A stretch of 64,000 bases of DNA from Chryseobacterium lacus (GCF_003336205.1 NZ_QPIE01000001.1:124001-188000); one strand, 5' to 3'. Shown: positions 14,949 to 24,780, numbered from the stretch's first letter. Translations and numbers: made by a program. Notes: generated from the sequence alone by a model not told the origin.

Positions 14949-16472
14949 ATGAAAAGAGACGGCGATCATATAAGTTTCTGGCAGAATCATCAGTATCAGA
15001 ACGAAAATAAAAAACCAATCGTTAACGACTTTGACACCATTATCGTAGGCGCAGGAATCACAGGATTAACCCTTGCTGTGGAATTACAAAAACGGGGACA
15101 AAAATGCCTGATTCTCGAGCAACAGGAACCCGGCTTTGGAACTACGGGAGGAACAACTGCGCATCTCAACAATTTTTTTGATGAATCTTATGACAATATC
15201 ATCAGCAAATTCGGAGAAGATAAAGCTCAAACGATTGCTGATCACGCAAAAAAAGCCAAAGATATCGTCCGAAGTAATGTTCAGCAATTCAACATCGACT
15301 GCGATTATGAGGAATGTAACTTTTATCTTTTTAGTGCTGAAAAGAAACAGGATAAAATGGTGGATAACATTCTGGATGCTCATCAAAAACTGGATGTGGA
15401 AACCCATTATGTAAGTCAGATTCCTTTCAGCATTAATTTTCGGAAAGCCATCGAAATTACAGGCCAGGCTCAGTTTCATCCCATGCGTTACATCGGTGGT
15501 CTTGCTGAGGTTTTTGAAAGAAGAGGCGGTTTACTTCTTACCAAAAGAAGAGTAAAAAAATACGAAAAGCTGAATGACACCATCAGTATTACCACGGCAA
15601 ACGGTGAAGTTTTCACAGCCGGATCATTGGTTTGGGCGACTCACATTCCGCCGGGAAACAACCGGTTTAATATTCTTTTGGCTCCTTACCGAAGTTATGC
15701 ATTATCAGCGAAGATTCGCTTCACGCCCGAAAAGATGGCTCAGGCTGCAGACCTTTATGATCCGTATCATTATTTTAGATATCACCGAAAAGATGAAAAT
15801 AACTATTTGATTATCGGAGGATTTGATCATAAAACCGGACAGGAAAAAGATACGACGAAACCTTTCAAAGATCTTGAAAACTATACACGGGAGAATTTTG
15901 ATATTGAAGAAATTACCCATCAATGGTCTTCTCAGTTTTATGTTCCGGTCGACGGGCTTCCTTACATCGGGAAAATGCCCGGCGAAGAAAATATGTATGT
16001 AGCCACAGGTTACAATGGGAACGGGATGACGTGGGGAACTCTCGCATCAGAAATCATTGCCGATTTGATTCAAAGAAAAGACAATGAACTGGCAGAAATT
16101 GTTTCTCCTTCACGGATAGAAATTCAGGCCAGTGCAACCACAGCGATTCAGGAAAATGTCAACGCAGTTTTTCATTTAGTGACCGACCGTTTTATGGCAG
16201 ACAGCAAAGCGGAATTGGATGAAATCCCGAAAGGTGAAGGAAAAGTCATTCAATATCAGGGAGATCAGGTGGCAGTTTATCGCGAAGATACCGGCGGATT
16301 TGTATTTGTTTCGGCGATCTGTCCGCACATGGGATGTACAGTTCAGTTCAATACTGCCGAAAAATCGTGGGATTGCCCGTGTCACGGATCCAGATTTGAT
16401 ACCGACGGAAATCTGATGAATATGCCGGCGACGGAAGGTTTACAGAAATGCACTCCTTTGAATAAAAGTTAA
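14949..16472 (+). CDS. FAD-dependent oxidoreductase with C-terminal Rieske domain
   Basis: 507 aa. Residues ~25-60 are a FAD-binding dinucleotide fold (DTIIVGAGITGLTLAVELQ then LILEQQ), and the DAO-type domain runs to ~385 with GYNGNGMTWGTLAS near its end. Residues ~415-505 are a Rieske [2Fe-2S] domain with ligands in CPHMGC and CPCHGS. The domain order is that of the glycine/D-amino-acid oxidase-like proteins with a Rieske tail that occur in many Bacteroidota and Firmicutes; the substrate is unknown. No signal peptide. A TTG-N18-TATTTTTA promoter-like pair lies at 14910-14938. It follows the low-complexity gene on the same strand but behind a strong terminator. Confidence 0.9.
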   Translation: MKRDGDHISFWQNHQYQNENKKPIVNDFDTIIVGAGITGLTLAVELQKRGQKCLILEQQEPGFGTTGGTTAHLNNFFDESYDNIISKFGEDKAQTIADHAKKAKDIVRSNVQQFNIDCDYEECNFYLFSAEKKQDKMVDNILDAHQKLDVETHYVSQIPFSINFRKAIEITGQAQFHPMRYIGGLAEVFERRGGLLLTKRRVKKYEKLNDTISITTANGEVFTAGSLVWATHIPPGNNRFNILLAPYRSYALSAKIRFTPEKMAQAADLYDPYHYFRYHRKDENNYLIIGGFDHKTGQEKDTTKPFKDLENYTRENFDIEEITHQWSSQFYVPVDGLPYIGKMPGEENMYVATGYNGNGMTWGTLASEIIADLIQRKDNELAEIVSPSRIEIQASATTAIQENVNAVFHLVTDRFMADSKAELDEIPKGEGKVIQYQGDQVAVYREDTGGFVFVSAICPHMGCTVQFNTAEKSWDCPCHGSRFDTDGNLMNMPATEGLQKCTPLNKS

Positions 16473-16493
16473 AAACATGATTATTTTAAAATG

Positions 16494-16526
16494 GAAAACC
16501 GGAAATGATTTCTCAGTCCGGTTTTT
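16494..16526. terminator. terminator between the Rieske oxidoreductase and glyA
   Basis: AACCGGA/TCCGGTT stem (16497-16503 with 16517-16523) with T5 on the plus strand and A4 upstream, so it may serve both convergent genes. Confidence 0.7.
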
Positions 16527-16546
16527 ATGTTAGCTTTAAAGTACTA

Positions 16547-17818
16547 TTAAAACTGAAAGAGCGGCAAACCGTCCATCATTGTATTTACTTCTCTCCTTAC
16601 TTCTTTCAGAAGCGATTCATTTTCCAGATTATCAACTACTCTCGAAATAAGTTCAGCAATTCCATCCATATCATTTTCCTTCATTCCACGCGTGGTGATA
16701 GCTGCGGTACCCAAACGGATTCCGGAAGTTGTGAAAGCCGATTTATCATCATAAGGAACCATATTTTTATTACAGGTAATGTCTGCTTTTACCAGAGCAT
16801 TCTCCGTTTCTTTTCCGTTTACATTTTTATTGCGCAAATCAACCAGGAAAAGGTGATTATCCGTTCCTCCACTTACAATGTCAAATCCGCGGTCCATCAT
16901 CGACTTCGCCAAAGCACGGGAATTTTTAATGACCTGCAGTGTATATTCCGTGAACTTATCATCCAAAGCTTCTCCGAATGCTACGGCTTTTGCAGCAATC
17001 ACATGTTCCAGCGGCCCGCCTTGTATTCCCGGGAAAACGGCACTATCCAATACTTGGCTCATCATTTTAATTTGTCCTTTTGGCGTTTTGTGTCCGTAAG
17101 GATTTTCGTAATCCTTACCCACCATAATGAGTCCGCCACGAGGCCCTCTTAGCGTTTTATGAGTTGTAGTTGTCACTACATGACAGTGAGGAAACGGGGA
17201 AGACAAATGTCCTTTCGCAATGAGACCTGCTGGATGCGCAATATCTGCCCACAATGTAGCACCTACTTCATCCGCAATTTCCCTGAATTTCGCAAAATCA
17301 ATATCCCGTGAGTAGGCTGAATATCCCGCAATCAACATTTTAGGCTTCACTTCCAAAGCTTTTGTCCGAACGTGATCGTAATCAATTCTTCCTGACTCCC
17401 GTTCTACTCCATAAAAATGGGCATTATACTGAATTCCGGAAAAATTAACCGCAGAACCATGAGTTAAATGTCCACCCATCGAAAGATCGAGGCCCAGAAT
17501 ATTATCGCCCGGCTTCAAAACGGAAAGATAAACAGCAGCATTCGCCTGCGAACCTGAGTGCGGCTGTACATTGGCATATTCTACACCGAAAAGCTGCTTG
17601 ACTCTTTCGATAGCGAGGGTTTCAATTTCGTCCACCACTTCACATCCGCCGTAATATCTTCGTCCGGGATAGCCTTCCGCATATTTATTAGTTAGCACAC
17701 TTCCCATCGCTTTCATCACCTCATCTGAAACAAAATTTTCAGAAGCAATCAGCTCTACGCCGTGGGTTTGTCTTTGTCTTTCTTTTTCGATCAGATCGAA
17801 AATAATTGCATTGCTCAT
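16547..17818 (-). CDS. glyA: serine hydroxymethyltransferase
   Basis: PLP enzyme that converts serine and tetrahydrofolate to glycine and 5,10-methylene-THF. From the ATG at 17818 it has 423 aa, starting [17 protein letters not shown]. Motifs: [42 protein letters not shown], and the PLP-lysine segment [15 protein letters not shown]. An in-frame ATG at 17860 would lie almost on the predicted transcript start (the -7 element TAATTTTG is at 17878-17871), so 17818 is preferred. Cytoplasmic, central to one-carbon metabolism. It converges with the Rieske oxidoreductase. Confidence 0.96.
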   Translation of the reverse strand: MSNAIIFDLIEKERQRQTHGVELIASENFVSDEVMKAMGSVLTNKYAEGYPGRRYYGGCEVVDEIETLAIERVKQLFGVEYANVQPHSGSQANAAVYLSVLKPGDNILGLDLSMGGHLTHGSAVNFSGIQYNAHFYGVERESGRIDYDHVRTKALEVKPKMLIAGYSAYSRDIDFAKFREIADEVGATLWADIAHPAGLIAKGHLSSPFPHCHVVTTTTHKTLRGPRGGLIMVGKDYENPYGHKTPKGQIKMMSQVLDSAVFPGIQGGPLEHVIAAKAVAFGEALDDKFTEYTLQVIKNSRALAKSMMDRGFDIVSGGTDNHLFLVDLRNKNVNGKETENALVKADITCNKNMVPYDDKSAFTTSGIRLGTAAITTRGMKENDMDGIAELISRVVDNLENESLLKEVRREVNTMMDGLPLFQF

Positions 17819-17870
17819 ATATTTGGTATTTACAAGTATCGGAACTTTATCGTTCTTCACATCTATGTTT

Positions 17871-17878
17871 CAAAATTA
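17871..17878 (-). promoter_or_regulatory. -7 element of glyA
   Basis: TAATTTTG on the minus strand fits TAnnTTTG. The predicted transcript start near 17865 supports the downstream ATG at 17818. No clear -33 TTG. Confidence 0.45.
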
Positions 17879-17935
17879 AACAAAAAAAACATCATTCATG
17901 AATTTTGAATATCTTTACATCACAAAAAAAGAAAT

Positions 17936-18232
17936 ATGGGACTGAGGAAAAAATATAAAAAAGAAGTGTTGAAATCTCTGAAACATCTAAATTCATCAGA
18001 ACACAAACTTTTGGAAACCATGACCCAACTGATGCTGCTGAAAGAAATGAAAGAAAGCGGTATTGTTCTGCAAAAAGGTGACACTTTTTCTTTCAATGAT
18101 GATATTTTCGATTACAGCCCTGATAAGACCGTCCGCAAAATTGCCAAACTGCGCAGGAGAATCCAGAAAACTATGCTGGATCTGGTGGAAAGCAATGAAC
18201 TGAAGGACGAAGAAATCAAATTTCTGGCATAA
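17936..18232 (+). CDS. hypothetical protein, 98 aa
   Basis: Unrecognised. The protein is highly charged and predicted mostly helical (KKYKKEVLKSLKHLNSSEHK, then DKTVRKIAKLRRRIQKTMLD). It has no signal peptide or Cys. It lies 32 bp upstream of recX on the same strand and is likely cotranscribed. A TATCTTTA element at 17910-17917, one base off the consensus, precedes it. Codon use resembles the neighbours, so I take it as a real gene. Confidence 0.65.
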   Translation: MGLRKKYKKEVLKSLKHLNSSEHKLLETMTQLMLLKEMKESGIVLQKGDTFSFNDDIFDYSPDKTVRKIAKLRRRIQKTMLDLVESNELKDEEIKFLA

Positions 18233-18264
18233 ATCCATTTCGTAAAACAACTTGCATTTTAGGG

Positions 18265-18732
18265 ATGGAAAAGAAATTTTTTCCTTTTCATGAAATCAAA
18301 CAGAAAATGGTAAACTACTGTGTTTATCAGGATCGATGCCACAAGGAAGTGGAGCAGAAAATGTGGGAATTTACCCTGATTCCCGAAGCTAAGGAAGAAA
18401 TTCTTCTTTATTTGATGAAAGAGAATTATCTGAATGAAGAACGCTTCACCCGAAGCTACATTCGCGGCAAGTTTTACATGAAATCCTGGGGACGCAACAA
18501 AATCCGGCAACATCTGAAACAAAAAGGAATTACAGAGAAACTGATTCAGAAATGCATGGACGAAATTGATGTTGATGATTACGCAACCACGCTGAAAAAA
18601 ATAGCCACAAATTACGCTGCACAACAGAAAGGGCTACAGAATTATCAAAAAAAAATAAAAACCACGCGCTACCTCTTGAGCCGTGGTTTTGAATATGACG
18701 AAATTCTGGAAGTGCTGAAAGAACAGGAATAA
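18265..18732 (+). CDS. recX: RecX regulatory protein
   Basis: 155 aa, the family's usual size. RecX binds RecA filaments and modulates recombination and the SOS response. It carries the three-helix repeats: LLYLMKENYLNEERFTRSYIRGK is the diagnostic second repeat (y-L-n-E-e-R-F), followed by WGRNKIRQHLKQKGI and a third repeat ending TRYLLSRGFEYDEILEVL. It is probably cotranscribed with the 98-aa gene 32 bp upstream; recA is not in the window. Confidence 0.9.
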   Translation: MEKKFFPFHEIKQKMVNYCVYQDRCHKEVEQKMWEFTLIPEAKEEILLYLMKENYLNEERFTRSYIRGKFYMKSWGRNKIRQHLKQKGITEKLIQKCMDEIDVDDYATTLKKIATNYAAQQKGLQNYQKKIKTTRYLLSRGFEYDEILEVLKEQE

Positions 18733-18747
18733 TATTTCCTTTCTCTT

Positions 18748-19632
18748 TTAAAATTTTGTTTTAATTTCTGCCATTTCAGGAACGTGAATCGCTGTCCCCC
18801 AACGGGTGTTCATTTCGGCAACAAAATGTGCGGAAAGCAATGGCGAAGCTTTTTCAACATTCTGATGTACAAAGAAATACAAGTGCTCCAATCCTTGCTC
18901 TTTCCAAATAGAAAGACGTTCCAGCCAGTCTTCCAGACGCTGATAATCACTCTCATGATTAGCTCCTACATAACGTACAAAAGCTACAGGAGTTGTGAGC
19001 CGCATGTGAAGCATATCGCGCCTTCCGGCCGTATCCACAATGATATTGGTGATGTTGTGCTTTTCAAAAAGCTGCATGGTATTTTCAAAAATTTCTTCGT
19101 CAGAAAACCATTCGTTGTTACGAAGTTCGATAGCTAAAGGAATCTCACGCGGCCATTCTTTAACAAATTTTTCCAGCCTGTCTGAATCTTTCGGTTTGAA
19201 ATTATCGTGCAACTGCAAGAAAACCATTCCCAGTTTTTCTTCAAAATTCATCACGGCTGAGGCAAACTGCGTCACAGGATCTGTCACATTCTGTAATCTT
19301 CGGAAATGCGATACTGTATTGGTAATTTTCGGGAAAAATTTAAAATCAGAAGGCGTTTTTTCTTTCCAGATCAACACTTGTTCCGGACTCGGCATTCCAT
19401 AAAATGTCGCGTTCAGCTCAATGGAATTAAACTGTGTAGCGTAATACGTCAGTTCATCTTTGGTTCCTCTTGGATAGAACCCTTTGAGGTCGGTCTTATT
19501 CCATTTGGCACAACCAACCGATATTTCCAGATTTTTCCCTTTGGAATTTTTTAAAATTTCCGCTGTTCCGGGATGATCTGGAGGAAGTGTAAAATCGATT
19601 TGTGAAGGATCTTCTACCTGTCCGAATTTCAT
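18748..19632 (-). CDS. DUF72 (YecE-like) protein
   Basis: 294 aa. The DUF72 TIM-barrel family is recognised by VGCAKWNKTDLKGFYPRGTKD, FNSIELNATFYGMP, FKFFPKITNTVSH, IPLAIELRNNEW and the late VRYVGANHESDY stretch. The function is unknown; the fold resembles xylose isomerase-like barrels. No signal peptide. It converges with recX, 15 bp apart. The start at 19632 is the first ATG. Confidence 0.9.
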   Translation of the reverse strand: MKFGQVEDPSQIDFTLPPDHPGTAEILKNSKGKNLEISVGCAKWNKTDLKGFYPRGTKDELTYYATQFNSIELNATFYGMPSPEQVLIWKEKTPSDFKFFPKITNTVSHFRRLQNVTDPVTQFASAVMNFEEKLGMVFLQLHDNFKPKDSDRLEKFVKEWPREIPLAIELRNNEWFSDEEIFENTMQLFEKHNITNIIVDTAGRRDMLHMRLTTPVAFVRYVGANHESDYQRLEDWLERLSIWKEQGLEHLYFFVHQNVEKASPLLSAHFVAEMNTRWGTAIHVPEMAEIKTKF

Positions 19633-19694
19633 AGTATTGAATATTAAAAAAAATAAGAATCTAAAGTTAAGAATTTCTTCAAACTGATCATTAA

Positions 19695-19725
19695 AAATAA
19701 ACCGCAGAACGACTGCGGTTTATTA
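19695..19725 (-). terminator. terminator of the nrdBA operon
   Basis: ATAAACCGCAG/CTGCGGTTTAT stem (19697-19707 with 19713-19723). The minus strand continues with T5. It lies about 20 bp past the nrdA stop. Confidence 0.85.
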
Positions 19726-19745
19726 ACATATTTACATTGGCATCT

Positions 19746-21404
19746 TTAAGCCTCACATGATGAGCAACTTACAAAGTTTACCATCATTTCTTTGGAAACT
19801 GATGAACTTCTCTGATAATACAAAGTTTTCACCCCTTTTTTCCAGGCTTCGATGATGACATAATTCACATCTTTCACCGGCATTGTGGAGGGAATCTGCA
19901 GGTTGAGCGACTGTGCCTGATCGATATATTGCTGGCGTTGTGCGGCCTGAGTAACAATTTCCATCGGAGAAATTTCCCTGAAGGTTTTGAACACCGCTTT
20001 TTCGTCGTCTGTCAGTTCCTCCAAATGCTGTACAGAACCATGATTCAGCATGATGGTTCGCCACGTTTCTTCATTATCAAGGCCTTTTTTCTGAAGGAGA
20101 TCTGCCAGATATTTATTCTTTCTCATGAAATTTCCTTTGGCCAAACCGGCTTTATAATAATTGGAAGCAAAAGGTTCAATTCCCGGCGATGTTTGTCCCA
20201 AAATAGCGGAAGAAGAAGTCGTTGGCGCTATCGCCATCAGCGTTGTATTACGCATTCCGTAGCCTTTCAGCAGTTCCGGTTCGCCATAAATATTGGCCAG
20301 TTCTTTAGAGGCAATTTCTGCCTGATCCCGAATATGCCTGAACGCACGCGCATTGAATTGTGTAGCTTCAAAACTTTCAAACGGAATCATATTTTTCTGA
20401 AGATAAGAGTGATACCCTAAAACTCCCAACCCAAGCGCACGGTGACGAATGGCAAAATTTCTGGCTCCGGTGAGGTAATAATTTCCTTCTGTTTTTTCAA
20501 TAAACTCCGATAACACGGCGTCTAAGAAATAGATAGCGAGTTTCACAGCATTGGTATCTTTCCATTCGTCATAAAGTTCGAGATTCATGGAAGAAAGACA
20601 GCAAATGAAGGATTCATCCTTGCTGGAAGGCAACATAATTTCGGAACACAGATTGCTCGCATTCACTGTCATGCCGAGATCTTTGTAGACCTGAGGTTTA
20701 TTTCTATTCACATTATCAGTAAAGAAAATATAAGGCAATCCCTTCTGTTGGCGGCTTTCCAGCACTCTGGCCCAGATTTTCCGCTTGTCCATATCTCCGT
20801 CTATCATGTCCTGCATCCAGTAATCGGGAACGCAAACGCCCGTGAAAAGGTTCTGAATGGGACTTCCAATATCTTTAATAGAAAGAAATTCCTCAATATC
20901 TCCGTGGTCGATATCCAGATAAGCGGCAAAAGCTCCCCTTCTGACGCCTCCCTGAGACACGACATCCATTGCAGTATCGAATAATTTCATGAAAGAAACC
21001 GCTCCCGATGATTTTCCGTTATCCGTAACCGCCGTTCCGCGATGGCGCAATTCCCCGAAATATCCGGAAGTTCCGCCACCAATTTTGGTTTGCATGATGA
21101 CTTCTCCCAGTTTGTGGGTAATTCCTTCGATATGATCCGGAACATGAACGTTAAAACAGGAAATGGGCAAGCCGCGCTGCGTTCCCATATTGGCCCAAAC
21201 CGGCGAGGAAAAACTGATCCAGCCTTTGGTAATCATTTCTTCAAAAGCAGGCTGAAGTTCAGGCTTATAAAGCCTTTTGGCCGCCGCCGTGGTGATTCTT
21301 TCGATGGCGCCTTTCACGGTTTCTCCTTTTAAAAGATAACCGCGGTTCAGCATTTGTTCCGACTCTTCATTGAGCCACCAGATATCGTTGTTTAGTTCTT
21401 CCAT
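19746..21404 (-). CDS. nrdA: ribonucleoside-diphosphate reductase, alpha subunit
   Basis: 552 aa. It reduces ribonucleotides to deoxyribonucleotides with NrdB. Catalytic residues are visible: Cys83 (PISCFN), the N-L-C-x-E motif (NLCSEI), the second cysteine region FICCLSSMNLE, the Tyr pair 529-530 for radical transfer (LYYQRSSS), and the C-terminal redox pair Cys547/Cys550. It is much shorter than E. coli NrdA (761 aa): the N-terminal ATP-cone that senses dATP is missing, so overall activity is not controlled there. It lies 65 bp downstream of nrdB in the same operon and ends at a terminator. Confidence 0.95.
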   Translation of the reverse strand: MEELNNDIWWLNEESEQMLNRGYLLKGETVKGAIERITTAAAKRLYKPELQPAFEEMITKGWISFSSPVWANMGTQRGLPISCFNVHVPDHIEGITHKLGEVIMQTKIGGGTSGYFGELRHRGTAVTDNGKSSGAVSFMKLFDTAMDVVSQGGVRRGAFAAYLDIDHGDIEEFLSIKDIGSPIQNLFTGVCVPDYWMQDMIDGDMDKRKIWARVLESRQQKGLPYIFFTDNVNRNKPQVYKDLGMTVNASNLCSEIMLPSSKDESFICCLSSMNLELYDEWKDTNAVKLAIYFLDAVLSEFIEKTEGNYYLTGARNFAIRHRALGLGVLGYHSYLQKNMIPFESFEATQFNARAFRHIRDQAEIASKELANIYGEPELLKGYGMRNTTLMAIAPTTSSSAILGQTSPGIEPFASNYYKAGLAKGNFMRKNKYLADLLQKKGLDNEETWRTIMLNHGSVQHLEELTDDEKAVFKTFREISPMEIVTQAAQRQQYIDQAQSLNLQIPSTMPVKDVNYVIIEAWKKGVKTLYYQRSSSVSKEMMVNFVSCSSCEA

Positions 21405-21469
21405 TGTTGTTTAATAGTTAAAATGACGGATTGATTTACAGAGCGCATATTTTGAAGTAGAAGTTTCAG

Positions 21470-22444
21470 TTAAAACAAATCGTTCTCCGTAATACTTTTA
21501 TCGTGTTTGGTATAATCTACGGGTCTTTTCGCAAAGAAATCGTCCATAGAATTGGCAAAAACTTCTTCTTCGAACCAAACCATCGGGCGATATTGCTCCG
21601 GCGTAATCTGGTATCGTGTTTTCATGCCAATTTTTCGCAAACTGTCGTCCACACGATATTTCATGAAATTCAGTAAATTTTCTTTGGAAAGATGGTCTAT
21701 TTCTCCCATTTCAAAAATCCAGTCCAGAATTTCGGATTCTAATTCAATCGACTGATCCACCAAGGTGTAAATATCTTCAATATCACTGTCGGTCAACAGA
21801 TCAGGCTGTTCTTCTCTTATTTTATTAATCAAATAAATTCCGGCATTAGCATGAATCTGCTCATCAACAGAAGTCCAGGCAATGATATTGGACACATTTT
21901 TCATGTAGCCTTTGAACCTTGTAAAAGACAAAATAATCGCAAACTGTGAGAAAAGCGACACATTTTCGATTAAAATACTGAAAAGCAAAAGAGCAGATAC
22001 ATACTCTTTCGGCGTAGCAGAGTTGGCGTGTTTCAACACATTCGACAGAAAATCAATTCTTTTTTTGATTGCCGGAATTTCCACAACATGTTTAAATTCA
22101 TCATTGTATCCCAATACTTCCAGCAGACGGGAATAGGCTTCAGAATGACGAAACTCGCATTCTGCAAAAGTAGCGCCCAACCCGTTGAGTTCAGGTTTTG
22201 GCAGGTGATGATAAAGATTTCCCCAAAAAGTTTTCACTGAAACCTCAATCTGCGCAATGGCTAAAAGTGCATGTTTCACAGCATTTTTTTCGTGCGGTTC
22301 CAACTGTGAATGAAAATCCTGAATGTCCGCTGTAAAATCAACTTCAGAATGCACCCAAAACGACTTGTTAATCGCTTCTATGAATTGTAAAACTTCCGGA
22401 TACTCAAACGGTTTGTAACTAATTCTCTTGTCAAAAATTCCCAT
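21470..22444 (-). CDS. nrdB: ribonucleoside-diphosphate reductase, beta subunit
   Basis: 324 aa from the ATG at 22444 (MGIFDKRISYKPFEYPEV); an in-frame ATG at 22468 adds eight residues and is possible. Di-iron ligands can be read: Glu67 at the position of E. coli Asp84, Glu97-x-x-His100, Glu160, and Glu195-x-x-His198 (DEQIH). The tyrosyl-radical residue is kept as Tyr104, four residues after His100. There is no N-terminal ATP-cone on this subunit either. It is the first gene of nrdBA, with a consensus promoter and a leader that can fold (22477-22505). Confidence 0.95.
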   Translation of the reverse strand: MGIFDKRISYKPFEYPEVLQFIEAINKSFWVHSEVDFTADIQDFHSQLEPHEKNAVKHALLAIAQIEVSVKTFWGNLYHHLPKPELNGLGATFAECEFRHSEAYSRLLEVLGYNDEFKHVVEIPAIKKRIDFLSNVLKHANSATPKEYVSALLLFSILIENVSLFSQFAIILSFTRFKGYMKNVSNIIAWTSVDEQIHANAGIYLINKIREEQPDLLTDSDIEDIYTLVDQSIELESEILDWIFEMGEIDHLSKENLLNFMKYRVDDSLRKIGMKTRYQITPEQYRPMVWFEEEVFANSMDDFFAKRPVDYTKHDKSITENDLF

Positions 22445-22476
22445 TGTAAAGGTTTTCAGATTAAACATACTTTGCT

Positions 22477-22505
22477 CACAAGGGTGGTTCCGACCCGATC
22501 CTGTG
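22477..22505 (-). other. hairpin in the nrdBA leader
   Basis: In the minus-strand transcript CACA pairs with TGTG and GGGT with ACCC. They enclose the loop CGGAACC and a purine-rich 5' bulge GGATC. It sits 32 nt upstream of the preferred start codon and within the predicted ~97-nt leader. It is not a terminator, as no T-run follows. No known riboswitch class was recognised. Confidence 0.5.
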
Positions 22506-22546
22506 TCCGCAAAAAATTAATGATTGATAGGCCGAAGCTGTGAAAA

Positions 22547-22577
22547 CAAAAATAGAGAATCCATTTCAGATGCCCAA
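22547..22577 (-). promoter_or_regulatory. promoter of nrdBA
   Basis: TTG (22577-22575), 20 nt, TATTTTTG (22554-22547) on the minus strand. Predicted start near 22541. No clear NrdR-box pair was seen. The rest of the 22578-22831 stretch holds no gene. Confidence 0.65.
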
Positions 22578-22831
22578 GGTGGATAATGTAAAAACCTGAA
22601 CAATAAGCCTAAAAGTTTTCCACAAAGACCCAGAGGCATCATTATCATTGAATTACCGGATGTAATGCGGCGCAAACGCCCTGTTTCATTTTTAAAAGTT
22701 AAACAAAGTTTATATAATCACCTGTATCAAGGGCTTTACGAATAAACGGAGAGACTCAGGATTTTAATTTTCAATTGTAACAAATCAAAAAAAATAAAGA
22801 CTTATCTTTCAACTATCAAATTTTCCGCTCC

Positions 22832-23524
22832 ATGTTAACAATTAAAGACCTGCATAAATCCTACGATACCGGTAAAAGCAAGCTGCATGTTTTGAAAGGC
22901 ATAAATCTGGAAATCGGGGAAGGGGAATTTGTTTCCATCATGGGAAGTTCCGGTTCCGGAAAATCTACGCTTTTAAATATCATCGGTATTCTGGACGAAA
23001 AAGACAGCGGAACGTATGAGTTAGACGGCATTCCCATAGAACATCTTTCAGAAACCAAAGCCGCAGAATACCGAAGCCGGTTTTTGGGATTTGTATTTCA
23101 GTCGTTCAATCTTATCAGTTATAAAACCGCACTGGAAAATGTTGCGCTTCCGCTCTATTATCAAAATGTAGCTAGAAAAGAGCGAAACCAAAAAGCCATG
23201 GAATATCTGGAAAAAGTAGGCCTGGCACAATGGGCAGGACATTTGCCCAATGAACTTTCCGGAGGACAGAAACAGAGGGTTGCCATCGCAAGAGCACTCG
23301 TCACAAACCCGAAAGTTATTCTTGCTGATGAACCCACCGGAGCATTAGACAGCAAAACCACCCATGATATTATGAAACTTCTTCAGGAAATTAACCGTGA
23401 AGGAAAAACGATTATTGTCGTCACCCATGAACCTGATGTAGCTGCAGAAACCAAACGGAATGTTCTTTTGAAAGACGGCATTATTGAAAGTGACCAATAT
23501 ATTGAGCAGCGTGTACTCAGCTAA
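22832..23524 (+). CDS. MacB-type ABC transporter, ATP-binding protein
   Basis: 230 aa, a single ABC ATPase domain. Walker [10 protein letters not shown] (residues ~38-46), Q-loop FVFQSFNL, signature [15 protein letters not shown], Walker B VILADEP, H-loop VTHE. The close similarity to LolD/MacB ATPases ([16 protein letters not shown]) fits the two FtsX-type permeases and the adaptor that follow. It is the first gene of a four- or five-gene operon (24 bp to the next). It energises an exporter of unknown substrate at the inner membrane. Confidence 0.95.
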   Translation: MLTIKDLHKSYDTGKSKLHVLKGINLEIGEGEFVSIMGSSGSGKSTLLNIIGILDEKDSGTYELDGIPIEHLSETKAAEYRSRFLGFVFQSFNLISYKTALENVALPLYYQNVARKERNQKAMEYLEKVGLAQWAGHLPNELSGGQKQRVAIARALVTNPKVILADEPTGALDSKTTHDIMKLLQEINREGKTIIVVTHEPDVAAETKRNVLLKDGIIESDQYIEQRVLS

Positions 23525-23547
23525 ATATTAAGAAAAGATCATACACC

Positions 23548-24780
23548 ATGTTTGACATCGACCGCTGGCAGGAAATATTCGCATCCATACGAAGTAATGT
23601 ACTGAGAACTGTACTTTCCGGTTTTACAGTGGCTTTGGGATTGTATATTTTCATTGTACTTTTCGGGATCGGAACAGGTCTTCAAAATGCTTTTACCCAG
23701 GGATTTGCACGCGATGCCCAGAATCTTGTTTCTATTTTCACAGGAAAAACTTCTATTGCGTATGCCGGGCTTCAGGAAAACCGAAGTGTAACACTCCGCA
23801 ATGAAGATTATGAAGAAATATTAGCCTCAGATCCTGAAAAAATAGAATATTCAGCACCGAGAAATAACGCAAGCTATCTTGTAAAATACGGCAAAGAAAG
23901 CGGCTTCTACCAAATCAGCGGTACTACGGGTGAAGAAATTTACATCGAAAATCGAAAAATGACCAATGGGAGATATATCAGTCCCGGAGACTTGGATCGA
24001 AGACTGAACGTGGCCGTGATTGGCAGGATGGTACAGCGAGACCTTATAAAAGACGGAAGCCCGATAGGAAAAGACCTCAACATTAACGGAACCATGTTCA
24101 AAGTAATTGGAGTGTTTTCCGATGAAGGCGGCGGCGATTGGGAAGAACGTATGATTTCAATTCCTATTACCACCCTTCAGCAAATGAAAAAAGGATCCGA
24201 TTCGCTGGACAGAATTTATATCACTTATAATCAAATCCTTTCACCCGCAGAAGCTTTGAAATATAGTGATGAACTCCAGAAACAACTGAAAGCCAAACAC
24301 AAAGTTTCTCCCGATGACGAAAATGCCATCATCGTTCGTAATAATGCGAAGAACCTTGGGGACACCTTCCAGTTTATGTTTATCTTAACGCTTATTGTAG
24401 GATTCATCGGGATGGGAACGTTATTGGCGGGAATTATTGGAATCAGCAATATCATGGTGTATATTGTGAAAGAAAGAACTCAGGAAATCGGAGTAAGGAA
24501 AGCCATCGGCGCAAAACCGTCGAGTATTGTAGGCCTTATCATTCAGGAAAGTATTATTATCACCCTGATTTCCGGTCTTATCGGAGTAGGATTAGGCGTA
24601 CTCACTCTTTCCTTAATCGGCGATAGTCTGGAAAAATATTTTATCTTGGATCCGAGTGTGGGCTGGGGAATTATATTGGCTGCATTTTTCTGCCTCATTA
24701 TGTCCGGACTTATTGCAGGTTTTGTTCCCGCATACCGGGCAAGTAAAATAAAACCAATAGAAGCGCTGCGCTCAGAATGA
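23548..24780 (+). CDS. MacB-type ABC transporter permease
   Basis: 410 aa. One N-terminal membrane segment (residues ~20-45, LRTVLSGFTVALGLYIFIV) precedes a periplasmic MacB_PCD domain (~50-270). Three C-terminal membrane segments form the FtsX domain (ISNIMVYIVKERTQEIGVRKAIGAKPSSI motif at ~305-335). The topology is that of MacB without the fused ATPase. It pairs with the next gene, a diverged paralogue, so the exporter is probably a heterodimer. Confidence 0.93.
   Translation: MFDIDRWQEIFASIRSNVLRTVLSGFTVALGLYIFIVLFGIGTGLQNAFTQGFARDAQNLVSIFTGKTSIAYAGLQENRSVTLRNEDYEEILASDPEKIEYSAPRNNASYLVKYGKESGFYQISGTTGEEIYIENRKMTNGRYISPGDLDRRLNVAVIGRMVQRDLIKDGSPIGKDLNINGTMFKVIGVFSDEGGGDWEERMISIPITTLQQMKKGSDSLDRIYITYNQILSPAEALKYSDELQKQLKAKHKVSPDDENAIIVRNNAKNLGDTFQFMFILTLIVGFIGMGTLLAGIIGISNIMVYIVKERTQEIGVRKAIGAKPSSIVGLIIQESIIITLISGLIGVGLGVLTLSLIGDSLEKYFILDPSVGWGIILAAFFCLIMSGLIAGFVPAYRASKIKPIEALRSE

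Noticed and set aside
22477-22505. nrdB leader hairpin as a terminator or cobalamin riboswitch
   Set aside because: No T-run follows, and the leader lacks the conserved cobalamin-riboswitch blocks and is too short for one.
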